The notes under the pieces are model-generated. The model worked only from the letters and a program-made list of their open reading frames with translations. It did no database searches and was not told where the DNA came from. From Thermoflexus hugenholtzii JAD2 (lineage in GTDB: Bacteria; Chloroflexota; Anaerolineae; Thermoflexales; Thermoflexaceae), in NCBI RefSeq assembly GCF_900187885.1, contig NZ_FYEK01000018.1, positions 1 through 64,000 on the forward strand: a stretch of DNA of 64,000 nucleotides. Reading direction: 5' to 3'. Numbering within the stretch: the first letter of the stretch is position 1; every line of letters starts with the position of its first letter. Below, in pieces: positions 51,932-60,875 of the stretch. A program made the position numbers and the translations under genes.

Positions 51932-52654
51932 ATGCCCACTCGCACGTATCGCTTCTTCGATCTGGTGATGGCCCTTTTCGTCACCGTGCTCATCGTGAGC
52001 AACATCGCCTCCTCCGCCAAGATCGTCGATTGGGGGGTGAGCCTCTTCGGCGTGCGCCTGGCCTTCGACGCCGGCACGATCCTCTTCCCGGTGAGTTACA
52101 TCTTTGGGGATATCCTCACCGAGGTCTACGGCTACCGCCGCTCCCGCCGGGTGATCTGGACCGGTTTCGCATGTCTCGCGTTGAGCGCCTTCGTCCTGTG
52201 GCTGGTGCGGATCCTCCCCGGGGATCCGGAATGGGAGCGATACGCCGGCCAGCGCGCGTATGAAGCGATCCTGGGAGGGATGAGCACTGGCGGCATCGTC
52301 CTGGCCAGCCTCTTGGGCTACTGGTCGGGCGAGTTCGCCAACTCCTTCACCCTGGCCCGGATGAAGATCCTCACCCGCGGGCGCTACCTGTGGTCCCGCA
52401 CCATCGGCAGCACCCTGGTGGGGCAGTTGGTGGACACCGGGGTCTTCGTCACCGTGGCCTCTCTGTTCGGGGTGTTCCCCTGGACGCTCTTCGCGACCCT
52501 GGTGCTCACCAACTATCTGTTCAAGGTCGGCGTCGAGGTGGTGATGACCCCGGTGACGTATCTGGTCGTGGGCGCCCTCAAGCGGCTGGAGCAGGAGGAT
52601 TATTACGACTATGACACCGATTTCAACCCCTTCCGGCTGGAGCTCGGGATCTGA
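51932..52654 (+). CDS. yhhQ: Queuosine-precursor transporter (YhhQ/QueP family)
   Basis: A 240-residue Vut_1-family membrane protein with about six helices. [26 protein letters not shown] is the signature loop of YhhQ transporters, which import preQ0/preQ1 for queuosine in tRNA. No preQ1 riboswitch is visible in the short 5' gap. It is placed inside the his operon and overlaps hisIE by 44 bases, so the two are translated from the same message. Confidence 0.9.
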   Translation: MPTRTYRFFDLVMALFVTVLIVSNIASSAKIVDWGVSLFGVRLAFDAGTILFPVSYIFGDILTEVYGYRRSRRVIWTGFACLALSAFVLWLVRILPGDPEWERYAGQRAYEAILGGMSTGGIVLASLLGYWSGEFANSFTLARMKILTRGRYLWSRTIGSTLVGQLVDTGVFVTVASLFGVFPWTLFATLVLTNYLFKVGVEVVMTPVTYLVVGALKRLEQEDYYDYDTDFNPFRLELGI

Positions 52655-53249
52655 GGAGACGCTGCGCCCGGCGGTGGTGCAGGACGCGGTCACCGGCCGG
52701 GTGCTGATGCTGGGCTGGATGAACGAGGAAGCCCTCCGGCGCACCCGGGAGACCGGGGAGGTGCACTTCTGGAGCCGATCCCGGGGCCGCCTCTGGCGAA
52801 AAGGTGAGACCTCCGGGAACGTCCTGCGAGTGGTGGAGATCCGGCTGGATTGCGACGCGGACGCGGTCCTGGTGCAGGCCCTCCCGGCCGGCCCGACCTG
52901 TCACACCGGCCGGCCCAGCTGCTTTCATCGTGAACCGGAGGGGGGCGAGATCCCTCCGCCCCCTGGCTCGATCCTCCACCGCCTGGAGCAGGTGGTGGGA
53001 TCCCGGCGGGATCATCCGGAGGCGGGGTCCTACACCGCGCAGCTGTTCGCCGCCGGCCCCGATGAGATCGCCAAGAAGATCGGGGAGGAGGCCGTCGAGG
53101 TGCTCCTGGCCCTCCGGCATCAGCCTGACCGCCGGGTCCTGGAGGAGGCGGCGGATCTTCTTTACATGTTGACGGTGGGCCTGAGCCTGCGCGGCTTAAG
53201 CTGGGACGCGGTGCTCCAGGTCCTGGCGGAGCGCCGGGGGCTTCGCTGA
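52611..53249 (+). CDS. hisIE: Bifunctional phosphoribosyl-AMP cyclohydrolase / phosphoribosyl-ATP pyrophosphatase
   Basis: 212 residues. The HisI part (about 15-115) has [28 protein letters not shown] and the metal-binding DCDAD and [10 protein letters not shown]. The HisE part (about 120-212) has [26 protein letters not shown] and a DLLYM end. AGGAGG lies 13 bases before ATG 52611, which overlaps the preceding transporter gene. A start further in cannot be excluded. Confidence 0.93.
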   Translation: MTPISTPSGWSSGSEETLRPAVVQDAVTGRVLMLGWMNEEALRRTRETGEVHFWSRSRGRLWRKGETSGNVLRVVEIRLDCDADAVLVQALPAGPTCHTGRPSCFHREPEGGEIPPPPGSILHRLEQVVGSRRDHPEAGSYTAQLFAAGPDEIAKKIGEEAVEVLLALRHQPDRRVLEEAADLLYMLTVGLSLRGLSWDAVLQVLAERRGLR

Positions 53250-53269
53250 TCTTCAGGGAGGAGAAGGCG

Positions 53270-54595
53270 ATGGAGATCTACCGGTGGGAGGCGCTGGATC
53301 CGGAGACACGCCGTCGCCTGTTGCTGCGGGCCCGGTCGGATCTCACGGAAGTGCTCCCCGAAGTGAAGGCCATCCTGGAGGACGTGCGCCGACGGGGCGA
53401 CGCGGCGGTGCGGGATTACATGCGTCGCTTCGATGGGGTGGACTGGCCGCCGTCGCAATGGCGGGTGAGCCGGGAGGCCATGGCGGCGGCCTGGGAGGAG
53501 CTCACCCCGGAGGTTCAGGAGGCCCTGCGCCGGGAGGCCGGGGCCGTCCGCCGCTTCCACGAGGCACAACGAGAGCGGCCGATCTGGCTGATGGAGATGG
53601 CCCCCGGGGTGCTGGCCGGTCAAATCATCCGGCCCCTCGATTCCGCCGGGCTTTACATCCCGGGCGGCCGCGCCGTGTATCCCACCATCGTCCATGCCCT
53701 GGGGATCCCCGCCGCCGTCGCGGGCGTCCCCCGCATCGTGGCCTGTACCCCGCCGGCCGGGCGTCACCCGGCCGTGCTGGCCGCGGCGGAGGCAGCCGGG
53801 GTCACGGATTTCTTCTTGGTCGGCGGGGTGGCCGCCATCGCGGCGATGGCCTACGGCACCGAGACCATCCCGCGGGTGGACAAGATCGTCGGCCCTGGCA
53901 ACATTTATGTCTTGGCGGCCAAGATGCTGGTGATGGGGGAGACGGCCATCGACATGCTGGCGGGCCCGACGGAGGTGGTGGTGCTGGCCGATGAGACCGC
54001 CCGCCCCGACTGGGTGGCGGCGGAGCTCTTGGCCCAGGCGGAGCACGATCCCCAGACCTCGTGCCTCCTGGTCACCCCTGTCGAGGACCTGGCTTGGGCG
54101 GTGCGCCGGGAGATCGAGCGTCAGGGCCCGGCGCTGCCCCGCTGGTCCATCGCCCGCCAGGCCCTGGAAACCTACGGCGGGCTGATCGTCACCGCGGACT
54201 TGGAGACGGCCATCGCGGTGTGCAACGCCTACGCGCCGGAGCACCTCGCGATCTACACCCGCGATCCCTGGGCCATCCTCCCGCGCATCCGTCATGCCGG
54301 GTCGGTCTTCCTGGGGCCGTGGTCGGCGGTGGCAGCGGGGGATTACGCCACCGGGACCAACAACACCCTGCCGACGGGGGGCTGGGCCCGGGCGGCCTCC
54401 TCGGTGTCGGTGGACACCTTCATCCGGCGGATCGAGGTGGAGGCCCTTACGGAGGAAGGGCTGCGCCACCTGGCCCCGGTGATCACCACCCTGGCGGAGG
54501 TGGAGGGGCTCCACGGCCACGCGGCCTCCGTCCGCATCCGGCTTTCGGAGGGCGGAGAGGGCGCTGGGTTTGACAGGCCCTCCAGAGAAAGTTAG
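53270..54595 (+). CDS. hisD: Histidinol dehydrogenase
   Basis: A 441-residue zinc enzyme doing the last two steps of histidine synthesis. Seen: PLDSAGLYIPGGRAVYPTIV, KIVGPGNIYVLAAK, DMLAGPTEVVVLAD, LLAQAEHDPQTSCL with zinc-site Gln/His, APEHLAIYT (catalytic Glu-His) and GTNNTLPTGG. GGGAGG precedes ATG 53270. A tRNA-Lys promoter overlaps its last codons. hisG, hisC and hisB are not in the window. Confidence 0.96.
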   Translation: MEIYRWEALDPETRRRLLLRARSDLTEVLPEVKAILEDVRRRGDAAVRDYMRRFDGVDWPPSQWRVSREAMAAAWEELTPEVQEALRREAGAVRRFHEAQRERPIWLMEMAPGVLAGQIIRPLDSAGLYIPGGRAVYPTIVHALGIPAAVAGVPRIVACTPPAGRHPAVLAAAEAAGVTDFFLVGGVAAIAAMAYGTETIPRVDKIVGPGNIYVLAAKMLVMGETAIDMLAGPTEVVVLADETARPDWVAAELLAQAEHDPQTSCLLVTPVEDLAWAVRREIERQGPALPRWSIARQALETYGGLIVTADLETAIAVCNAYAPEHLAIYTRDPWAILPRIRHAGSVFLGPWSAVAAGDYATGTNNTLPTGGWARAASSVSVDTFIRRIEVEALTEEGLRHLAPVITTLAEVEGLHGHAASVRIRLSEGGEGAGFDRPSRES

Positions 54596-54598
54596 AAT
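54570..54598 (+). promoter_or_regulatory. Promoter for tRNA-Lys
   Basis: TTGACA (54570-54575), a 17-base spacer, TAGAAT (54593-54598), overlapping the end of hisD and 12 bases before the tRNA. Confidence 0.8.
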
Positions 54599-54609
54599 TG
54601 AACACGGAG

Positions 54610-54682
54610 GGGGCGGTAGCTCAACCGGCAGAGCAGCGGCCTTTTAAGCCGACGGTTGTGGGTTCGAGTCCCACCCGCCTCA
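54610..54682 (+). tRNA. tRNA-Lys (UUU)
   Basis: A 73-base cloverleaf: acceptor GGGGCGG/CCGCCTC (one G-U pair), D-arm TAGCTCAACCGGCAGAGC, anticodon loop CTTTTAA (anticodon UUU), T-arm GTGGGTTCGAGTCCCAC, discriminator A. CCA is not encoded. It has its own promoter and terminator. Confidence 0.95.
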
Positions 54683-54693
54683 CTGCCTGCCTG

Positions 54694-54738
54694 AAAGCCT
54701 TCTGCGATGTCCCCATCGCGGAAGGCTTTTCGCTTTTT
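54694..54738 (+). terminator. Terminator after tRNA-Lys
   Basis: AAGCCTTCTGCGATG, a 4-base loop, then its complement (one G-U pair) ending in GGCTTTTCGCTTTTT. Confidence 0.9.
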
Positions 54739-54783
54739 CGGGCGGGCCGTAACCGCTCATCCCTTTCATCCGGAGGAGGACCG

Positions 54784-55668
54784 ATGGCTCAGGGAGCGCT
54801 GGCGGAGGAGCCCTTCGAGGGCATGACCTTGACCTTTGCCGAGGAGAGCACCATCACCGCCGTCTACCAGGTCCGCCGGGTCCTGGCCCACGAGCGCAGC
54901 TCGCTGCAGGAGATCGCCATCCTGGAGCTGGAGAACTGGGGCAAGGCCCTGGTCCTGGACGGCGTGATCCAGTTCACCCAGCGGGACGAGTTTTTCTATC
55001 ACGAGTCCCTGGTCCACCCGGCGATGATGGCCCATCCCAACCCCCGCCGCGTGCTGGTCATCGGGGGCGGGGACGGTGGGGTGGCCCGGGAGGCCCTGCG
55101 CTATCCGACGGTGGAGGAGGTGACGGTGGTGGAGGTGGACGGCCGGGTGGTGGAGCTGTGCCGGCAGCACATGCCCGAGTTCGCCTCCTCTTTCGACGAT
55201 CCCCGGGTCCGCTTGATCATCGGCAACGGCCGTTCGTTTCTCGAGGAGCAGGCCGGATCCTATGATGTCATCCTTCTGGACTCCAACGATCCTCTGGCGG
55301 AGCTGGCCCGCCGCCTCTTCGATCCCGTCTTCTTCCGGCTGTGCGCGGAACACCTCACCGATGAGGGGATGCTGGCCCTTCATCTTTCGGAATCTCTGTT
55401 CCGGGAAGGTTACCTGGGCTATGAGGCGCCGATGGTGCGGGGAGCGCTCAGCCAGCTGTTCCGGTATGTGGAGACCATCCCCATGCCCTATTCCACCTAC
55501 CCCTGCAACTGGTGGAGCTTTATGGTCTGCTCGAAGGGGTTGGACCCTCGGGTGGTCCGCAACCCGCATCCCTTCCGAGGGCGCTACTATGACCCCGCTT
55601 ACCACGCCTGGCTCTTCGCCCCAGCCGCCTTCATCGAGCGCCTGGAGATGCTGAAGGGGACGTTTTAG
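54784..55668 (+). CDS. speE: Polyamine aminopropyltransferase (spermidine synthase)
   Basis: 294 residues. Transfers an aminopropyl group from decarboxylated SAM to putrescine or a related amine. Seen: LVLDGVIQFTQRDEFFYHE (the conserved Gln/Asp region), IGGGDGG at 94-99, and the catalytic Asp in LLDSNDP (Asp166/Asp169; the usual form is D-S-T/S-D-P). ATG 54784 follows CCGGAGGAGG. Thermophiles often make longer polyamines, so product specificity is open. No speD adjacent. Confidence 0.92.
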   Translation: MAQGALAEEPFEGMTLTFAEESTITAVYQVRRVLAHERSSLQEIAILELENWGKALVLDGVIQFTQRDEFFYHESLVHPAMMAHPNPRRVLVIGGGDGGVAREALRYPTVEEVTVVEVDGRVVELCRQHMPEFASSFDDPRVRLIIGNGRSFLEEQAGSYDVILLDSNDPLAELARRLFDPVFFRLCAEHLTDEGMLALHLSESLFREGYLGYEAPMVRGALSQLFRYVETIPMPYSTYPCNWWSFMVCSKGLDPRVVRNPHPFRGRYYDPAYHAWLFAPAAFIERLEMLKGTF

Positions 55669-55686
55669 CCGGCCCCCCGCCCGGAA

Positions 55687-55719
55687 GGGAGGGCCTGAAG
55701 GAAGCAGCCCTCCCTTTTT
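55687..55719 (+). terminator. Terminator after speE
   Basis: GGGAGGGC-loop-GCCCTCCC followed by TTTTT. Confidence 0.9.
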
Positions 55720-55746
55720 GACAGCAAATAAAATTTATGAGATGAT
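55718..55746 (+). promoter_or_regulatory. Possible promoter for the small ORF at 55808
   Basis: TTGACA (55718-55723), a 17-base spacer and GATGAT (55741-55746) in an AT-rich stretch; the -35 box uses the end of the speE terminator T-run. The -10 box is only fair. Confidence 0.4.
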
Positions 55747-55807
55747 TAAATTGCTGAAGCTTGAAAACGAATTTTTGTGCAAAATGTCGGATAACGGGGG
55801 ACAACGG

Positions 55808-55993
55808 ATGTTTCTGGATGCCCAGGACTGGGCGCACTGGTATGGGCAGGAGCATCGGGTGGCGGGGGAGCGGGAGCGGTTGTGCCGGCTGGCGGAGCAG
55901 GGGAATCCGGATGAGGGGCTTGCCTTCCGGGTGGGAGGATGGCTGATCGGGCTGGGGCGGTGGCTGCGGGGTGAGGCTCCGCCGCTCTGGTGA
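55808..55993 (+). CDS. Small protein of unknown function
   Basis: About 61 residues from ATG 55808 (GGGGGA upstream), Trp/Arg-rich (AQDWAHWYGQEHR, GGWLIGLGRWLRG), with an amphipathic or weakly hydrophobic C-terminal segment. Frame-open alternatives start at 55784 or earlier. An AT-rich promoter-like region lies upstream, which supports expression. No family recognised. Confidence 0.5.
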   Translation: MFLDAQDWAHWYGQEHRVAGERERLCRLAEQGNPDEGLAFRVGGWLIGLGRWLRGEAPPLW

Positions 55994-56004
55994 ATGAGGA
56001 AGGC

Positions 56005-57330
56005 TCATGGGGTGAGGGCCGTTAGATGCTCCCGAGCGGCCTGGAAGTTCGGGTTGAACTGTAGTGCCCGTTGGAACATGGCGCGGGCGCCTTCCCGATC
56101 CCCTAAGGCCAGCAGAGCCTGCCCCTTGTAGTCATACCACTCTTCCACGTAGGGCGTGACCCGGAGGTTGGCGTCGGCCAGGGCGATCACGTCGGCGTAG
56201 CGGCCGACAGCCAGGTAGGCCTCAAAGGGCTCGAAGCGATACCACAGGATCCGCCAGGGCAACCCCAGGGTCCGGGCCTGATCGAAGGCCGTCGCCGCCT
56301 CCTCCGCCCGCCCCAGACGGAGGAACGCCGCGCCGGCGTTGAACCAGGCGAAGGCGTCCCGTGGGCTGGCGGCGATCTCCTCCTGGGCCCGGGCGAGGGC
56401 TTCCGCCCACATCCGCCCATCGTCGTCCCAGACCGGCCCGATCAGCGCCCGCACCCGCTCCTCATCCTCCGGGCGATAGATCACGATATAAGCGCGCTGG
56501 AAGTGGCGCCAGTAGCGGTCCACCTCAGCGTAAGGGATCCCCTGGTTCGGCCCCATGTAAGAATCCATCACGATGAACTGGCCCCGCCGCTCGCTGAATC
56601 CGATGAGCAGGCGGTAGTGTCCCATCCATCCCTGCCGGGGGTCCGGCTCGAAGCCGGTCTCGATGATCACCGGGAACCCGTTCCGGAGCAGCTGTTGCAG
56701 GAGGGGGATGCTCCCGTTCACCCGCACCCGGGCCCCCAGCCCCAGACTCCGAGCGAAGGCCGCCATCTCCTCGGGGGAAACGTTCTTGTCCTCGGGGTCC
56801 GGCTTAAGGACGGAAGCAGTCTCTTTCTGGGTGCCTCGCCAGCCGTAGAAGCTCAACGCCATGACCAGGGTAGCCGGGCCGCAATTGTTCCAGGTCTGGA
56901 ATGTGTGGCGCACGCCATACAGCAGGACATCCGCCTCTTCCAGAGCGGCCGGGGTGTTGCGCGCGGCCTGGGTGGGCCCCGGGAAAACCGGCGGGGTCAC
57001 CGTCGGCGTCGGCAAGGGACGAGAAGTGGGCGAGGGCGATGGACGAGGAGGGGAAGGGGAGGGGACCGGTGTCCGGGAAGGGGTGGAGACTAGGGAGGGT
57101 CGCACTGTAGGCGTGAGGGGCGTCAGGAGGGCCGCCAGCCGCTCCGGGGATACCGGCGTCGAGGGAGTAGGGACGGCGGCGGGATGGGCGGGCCAGAACC
57201 AGACCTGAAGGGGCTCCGGGACCAGACGGGCGACATACCGTGGGGGAAGCAGGTGAAGCCCTTCCCACAGCGCTCCTAATCCCATGAGGAGGATCAGCGC
57301 TCCTCCCATCCGCCAACCCCAGCGGCCCAT
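56005..57330 (-). CDS. Membrane-anchored C39-like peptidase with TPR tail
   Basis: 441 residues from ATG 57330 (GGGAGCGG upstream; GTG 57360 is an alternative). An N-terminal helix (about 8-22) and a long Pro/Ser/Thr linker (about 55-125) precede a papain-like C39 domain: Cys150 in WNNCGPATL, His238 in GWMGHYRLL, Asp256 in VMDSYMG. The C-terminal part (about 320-441) has TPR repeats (AFAWFNAGAAFLRLGR, YKGQALLALGDREGA). Likely exported; the substrate is unknown. Confidence 0.82.
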   Translation of the reverse strand: MGRWGWRMGGALILLMGLGALWEGLHLLPPRYVARLVPEPLQVWFWPAHPAAVPTPSTPVSPERLAALLTPLTPTVRPSLVSTPSRTPVPSPSPPRPSPSPTSRPLPTPTVTPPVFPGPTQAARNTPAALEEADVLLYGVRHTFQTWNNCGPATLVMALSFYGWRGTQKETASVLKPDPEDKNVSPEEMAAFARSLGLGARVRVNGSIPLLQQLLRNGFPVIIETGFEPDPRQGWMGHYRLLIGFSERRGQFIVMDSYMGPNQGIPYAEVDRYWRHFQRAYIVIYRPEDEERVRALIGPVWDDDGRMWAEALARAQEEIAASPRDAFAWFNAGAAFLRLGRAEEAATAFDQARTLGLPWRILWYRFEPFEAYLAVGRYADVIALADANLRVTPYVEEWYDYKGQALLALGDREGARAMFQRALQFNPNFQAAREHLTALTP

Positions 57331-57446
57331 CGCCGCTCCCGGTTCCACAGGTTGCCCCACATTTTACCCCAGGTCAGGAGGTGACAGCCATTGCCGTTTT
57401 GTTGGCATCCATCTCGGCAGGGTCGCCTCGGGGCTGGCGAGCTAAA

Positions 57447-58583
57447 TTACAGGGGAAGGCGGGGGATGCCCAGGGCACTCTCCAGCAGCGCCACCAGGCC
57501 GGCGGAGACCAGGGTGTGGCCGCCCAGCAGCACCGGGAGGGGCGCCCCGGCGGCCGCCTCCACCCACTCCCGCAGGAGCGGATCGCGGATGGTTTCCCAC
57601 GCGAGCAGATCAGCTGCGTAGCGATCCGCGGGTTCCGGCCAGCGCCCGGCCGCGGCCATCCAAACCCGGATGTCCAGGAGGGCCCCGTCCGCCAGCTCCC
57701 CTAAGATCTGGAAGAACGCGCGGGGCCCGACGGCCTGCAGGTAAGCATACACCAGGGAGCGCACCTCCCCGCGCTGCATCCGGGCGCTGGCCTGCATGCC
57801 GCGCTCCTCGCTGAACACCCGCGTCCAGATCTGGGCGTGGCGTTCCAGGGCCGCCCAGGCCCAGGAGGGAACCCGGCCGGCCAGGATCAGGCGGCTCCCC
57901 GGCGTCCGCAGCAGGGCCTCTATCCGCGCGACCCGGCGGTCGTCCCACCCGGTTTCCACCACCGCCGCGCGCAGGGCAGGCGGGGCCAGGGGATGACGGG
58001 CGACGATCAACGCATCGACCGGCGTATCCAGGTCCAGGAGGGAGGCGGTGGAGCGCGGCCAGGCGCGCGCCGGGAGCCCCCCTTCCCGGTGAAGGACCCA
58101 AGCCATGGCGTTGTCGGTGGGGAGCCGATGGGGACGTGCTCGAACGGCCTCCGCGGGGGCGACGGCGATCCAGTCGCTGGAGTGCAGGTTGTTGGTCAGC
58201 AGCCCCTCCTCCATCTCCTGGAAAGCCTCCAGGGCTGCGTCCCAGTCTTCGGATGTCATGAGCGGGGAAGCGCCTGCGCCGACATACAGAAGGCGCGAGA
58301 TCCGGTAACGCGCGATCAGATCCGCCAGGCGGGAGCCGAAATCAAAGGGTTGCGAGGCGGGATCCAGATCGATTTCGAGGGGAAAGGACGCGTGGCCCAG
58401 GGATTCCAGTCCCTCCAGATCCGGGGCCGCCAGGACAGCCCGGGTCACCCGACCGGTGCCTATGATTCGGCTGAGGGTCTCCCGCGCGGCCACCCGCAGG
58501 AGGAACCCCATGGTGCGCTCGATGGGGTGAGCTCCCAGGGGGCCCACCATCATCACCAGGGTGAGGTCCTTCATGGATGTCAT
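57447..58583 (-). CDS. Uncharacterised protein, possibly nucleotidyltransferase-like
   Basis: 378 residues. The early segment RTMGFLLRVAARETLSRIIGTGRV and the later LPTDNAMAWVL and LLDLDTPVDAL resemble the order of elements in MobA/GT-A nucleotidyltransferases, but the GxGxR nucleotide loop is not clear. I therefore leave the function open. GAGGAACG precedes ATG 58583; the frame continues upstream only as a shadow. It shares the strand with the C39 protein but a 116-base gap separates them. Confidence 0.6.
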   Translation of the reverse strand: MTSMKDLTLVMMVGPLGAHPIERTMGFLLRVAARETLSRIIGTGRVTRAVLAAPDLEGLESLGHASFPLEIDLDPASQPFDFGSRLADLIARYRISRLLYVGAGASPLMTSEDWDAALEAFQEMEEGLLTNNLHSSDWIAVAPAEAVRARPHRLPTDNAMAWVLHREGGLPARAWPRSTASLLDLDTPVDALIVARHPLAPPALRAAVVETGWDDRRVARIEALLRTPGSRLILAGRVPSWAWAALERHAQIWTRVFSEERGMQASARMQRGEVRSLVYAYLQAVGPRAFFQILGELADGALLDIRVWMAAAGRWPEPADRYAADLLAWETIRDPLLREWVEAAAGAPLPVLLGGHTLVSAGLVALLESALGIPRLPL

Positions 58584-58793
58584 TTCGTTCCTCTGTGGAT
58601 CCCGCAGTCGTGATCCTAACCTGCCGCGCTCATGATAAGGCGGGTCCCTCGGCGTCGGATGAGCCGCGTTCCTCCCGACGATCCGCTCGGGGGCATCTCT
58701 CCGCCTGCGGCGGGAAGCCGTAAAATGGAGATGCACCGCTCCCCGCCCTGCGTGGCGGCCGGAGCCACACCTTTGGGATCTCTGGAGGCCTCG

Positions 58794-60065
58794 ATGATCG
58801 CCACCCCGCGCGGCGCCGCGACGACGTGGCCGCAGTGGATCGTCCTGAGCCTCTATGGGCTCGCCCTGACTATGACTTCGAACGTTGTGGACCCGCCGTG
58901 GCTGAGCCAGAAGGCCCACCAGCTGGCCGGCCCGGGCTGGCAGAACACCCTGCTGGGGAGCGTCGCCTTCATCGGCCTGGTGTGGGCCGCGCTGGTCCAG
59001 CCGATCTTCGGTGCCTGGAGCGATCAGCTCCGGAGCCCCTGGGGTCGCCGGAAGCCTTTCCTCTGGCTCGGAAGCCTTCTCCTTGCCTTGGCCCTCGCCC
59101 TCTTGGTGGCCGCCCCCTCGGTGCCCATGCTGATCCTGGCCCTGCTGCTGGTGCAGACGTTCTCGAACATGGTGCAGGCTGCCTATCAAGGGTTGATTCC
59201 CGATCACGTGCCCGAGGATCGGCGAGGGCGGGCCTCCGGGATCAAGGGGTTCATGGAGATCCCGGCGGTGGTGATCGGCCCCTTAGTCGCCGGATATTTC
59301 CTGGGGCGCGGCCAGATCTGGGGGCCGTATCCGGTGTTGCTGGGGGTTTATCTGGTGGTAGGCCTGATCACCGCCGTCACAGTGCCCTCCCAGGCCCTGG
59401 CGGAGCCGCCCTCCCGTCGTCCCACCTGGATCTATCAGGTGGATTGGAGCCGGGCACCCACTTTCGCCTTCTGGCTGGCCCATCGCCTGGTCTTCTGGTG
59501 GGCGCTGCTGACGCTGCGCACCTTCCTGATCTTTTTCCTTCGCGACACCATGGGCCTGACGATGGAGCAGGCCCAATCCCTGAACGGGACCCTCTCGGCG
59601 ATCCTGGGGGCGATGATCCTGCTCCTAATGGTGCCAGCGGGGGCCCTGGCGGACCGCTGGGGGACGCGGCCGCTGTTGCGCGGGGCAGGGGTCCTGGCAG
59701 GCTTGGGCACCTTCGGGTTCCTGGCGGTCTCCCGACTGGTGGGGCGGCCGGAGCTGCCCGCCCTGGTGGCGGCCTCCCTGGTGATCGGGATCGGGGTCGC
59801 GCTGTTTGTGGCCGCCAGCTGGACCTGGATCACCCGCATCGTTCCCCCCGAGGAATCCGCGCGCTACCTCGGGCTGGGGAACATGGCCACCGCCCTCGGC
59901 AGCGCCATCGCCCGCTTGAGCGGCCCGGCCATCGACGCCATCAACCGGAGCACCGGAGGGCTGATGGGCTATGATGTGATCTACAGCCTCGCCGGCCTGC
60001 TTTTCCTGGGAAGCCTGCTGCTGGCTCGTCCCCCGATCCAAGCAGCTCGGATTCGTTCGCATTGA
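58794..60065 (+). CDS. MFS transporter
   Basis: 423 residues with about twelve membrane helices in two halves. Major facilitator signs: PIFGAWSDQLRSPWGRRKPFL (the loop 2-3 motif D-x-x-x-x-x-x-G-R-R) after the second helix and ALADRWGTRPLLRG in the second half. The SPWGRRKP form is shared with the SLC45/GPH-like sugar transporter group. GGAGG precedes ATG 58794. Substrate unknown. The rpsL promoter overlaps its stop. Confidence 0.85.
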   Translation: MIATPRGAATTWPQWIVLSLYGLALTMTSNVVDPPWLSQKAHQLAGPGWQNTLLGSVAFIGLVWAALVQPIFGAWSDQLRSPWGRRKPFLWLGSLLLALALALLVAAPSVPMLILALLLVQTFSNMVQAAYQGLIPDHVPEDRRGRASGIKGFMEIPAVVIGPLVAGYFLGRGQIWGPYPVLLGVYLVVGLITAVTVPSQALAEPPSRRPTWIYQVDWSRAPTFAFWLAHRLVFWWALLTLRTFLIFFLRDTMGLTMEQAQSLNGTLSAILGAMILLLMVPAGALADRWGTRPLLRGAGVLAGLGTFGFLAVSRLVGRPELPALVAASLVIGIGVALFVAASWTWITRIVPPEESARYLGLGNMATALGSAIARLSGPAIDAINRSTGGLMGYDVIYSLAGLLFLGSLLLARPPIQAARIRSH

Positions 60066-60090
60066 CAGCCCGCGATCGGCTGTGTAAAAT
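60062..60090 (+). promoter_or_regulatory. rpsL promoter
   Basis: TTGACA (60062-60067), a 17-base spacer, TAAAAT (60085-60090): a near-consensus promoter, overlapping the stop of the MFS gene and 57 bases before rpsL. Confidence 0.85.
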
Positions 60091-60146
60091 AACACGCGTC
60101 TGTTCGGCTCGAGATCCAATCGGAAACACAAGGGGGATCCGGGAGC

Positions 60147-60584
60147 ATGCCGACATTCAATCAGCTGGTGCGCAAGGGGCGAAAGCCTAAGGTTCGGAAA
60201 AGCAAGTCGCCGGCGCTCCACTGGGTGTATAACTCCCTCACCGGGGAGCGCTACTGGGATCCGAAAGGCGCACCCCAGCGCCGGGGGGTGTGCGTGGTGG
60301 TGCGCACCATGACCCCCAAGAAGCCCAACTCGGCCCTGCGGAAGATCGCCCGGGTGCGCCTGACCAGCGGCGTGGAGGTCACGGCTTACATCCCCGGCGA
60401 GGGCCACAACCTACAGGAGCACTCGGTGGTCCTGGTGCGAGGGGGCCGTGTGAAGGACCTGCCCGGGGTGCGCTACCACATCATCCGCGGCGCCCTGGAC
60501 GCAGCGGGAGTGGAGAAGCGGCGCCAGGGCCGATCCAAATACGGCGCCAAGCGTCCGAAGGAGCAGAAGGCCCAGAAGAAGTGA
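60147..60584 (+). CDS. rpsL: 30S ribosomal protein S12
   Basis: 145 residues. S12 lies at the decoding centre. Core motifs are intact: [20 protein letters not shown] and [13 protein letters not shown]. Between SPAL (residue 24) and PQRRGVC (43) there are 18 residues ([13 protein letters not shown]...) where E. coli and Thermus have 3, so there is an insertion of about 15. rpsG, fusA and tuf, the usual str-operon partners, do not follow; two DUF genes do. Confidence 0.97.
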   Translation: MPTFNQLVRKGRKPKVRKSKSPALHWVYNSLTGERYWDPKGAPQRRGVCVVVRTMTPKKPNSALRKIARVRLTSGVEVTAYIPGEGHNLQEHSVVLVRGGRVKDLPGVRYHIIRGALDAAGVEKRRQGRSKYGAKRPKEQKAQKK

Positions 60585-60617
60585 TTCCGATCCGATCGTC
60601 TCAAATGATAACCAACA

Positions 60618-60875
60618 ATGAGCCCGACTCTGCTGAGAAAGGGGCCATATCGGGTTTATATTTACTCCCACGATTGTAACGAGCCTCGCCATGTCCATGT
60701 AGATCGAGAAAACAAAAGTGCCAAGTTTTGGCTCGATCCTGTTGTAATTCTGGCCGTCAATTATGGCTATAGTCGGGCTGAGTTGCGGCAAATTGAATCA
60801 ATTTTGACGGAAGATTTGGATCTTCTGCGGGAGCGGTGGGATGACTTCTGTGGTGGCCACTCTGGTGCTTCCTAA
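60618..60875 (+). CDS. DUF4160 protein
   Basis: 85 residues. MSPTLLRKGPYRVYIYSHD...EPRHVHVDREN and AKFWLDPV are the DUF4160 signature. The gene is clearly more AT-rich than its neighbours. It overlaps the next gene (DUF2442) by 35 bases. The pair recurs in many genomes and is often proposed to be a toxin-antitoxin-like module; no activity is established from sequence. Confidence 0.88.
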   Translation: MSPTLLRKGPYRVYIYSHDCNEPRHVHVDRENKSAKFWLDPVVILAVNYGYSRAELRQIESILTEDLDLLRERWDDFCGGHSGAS

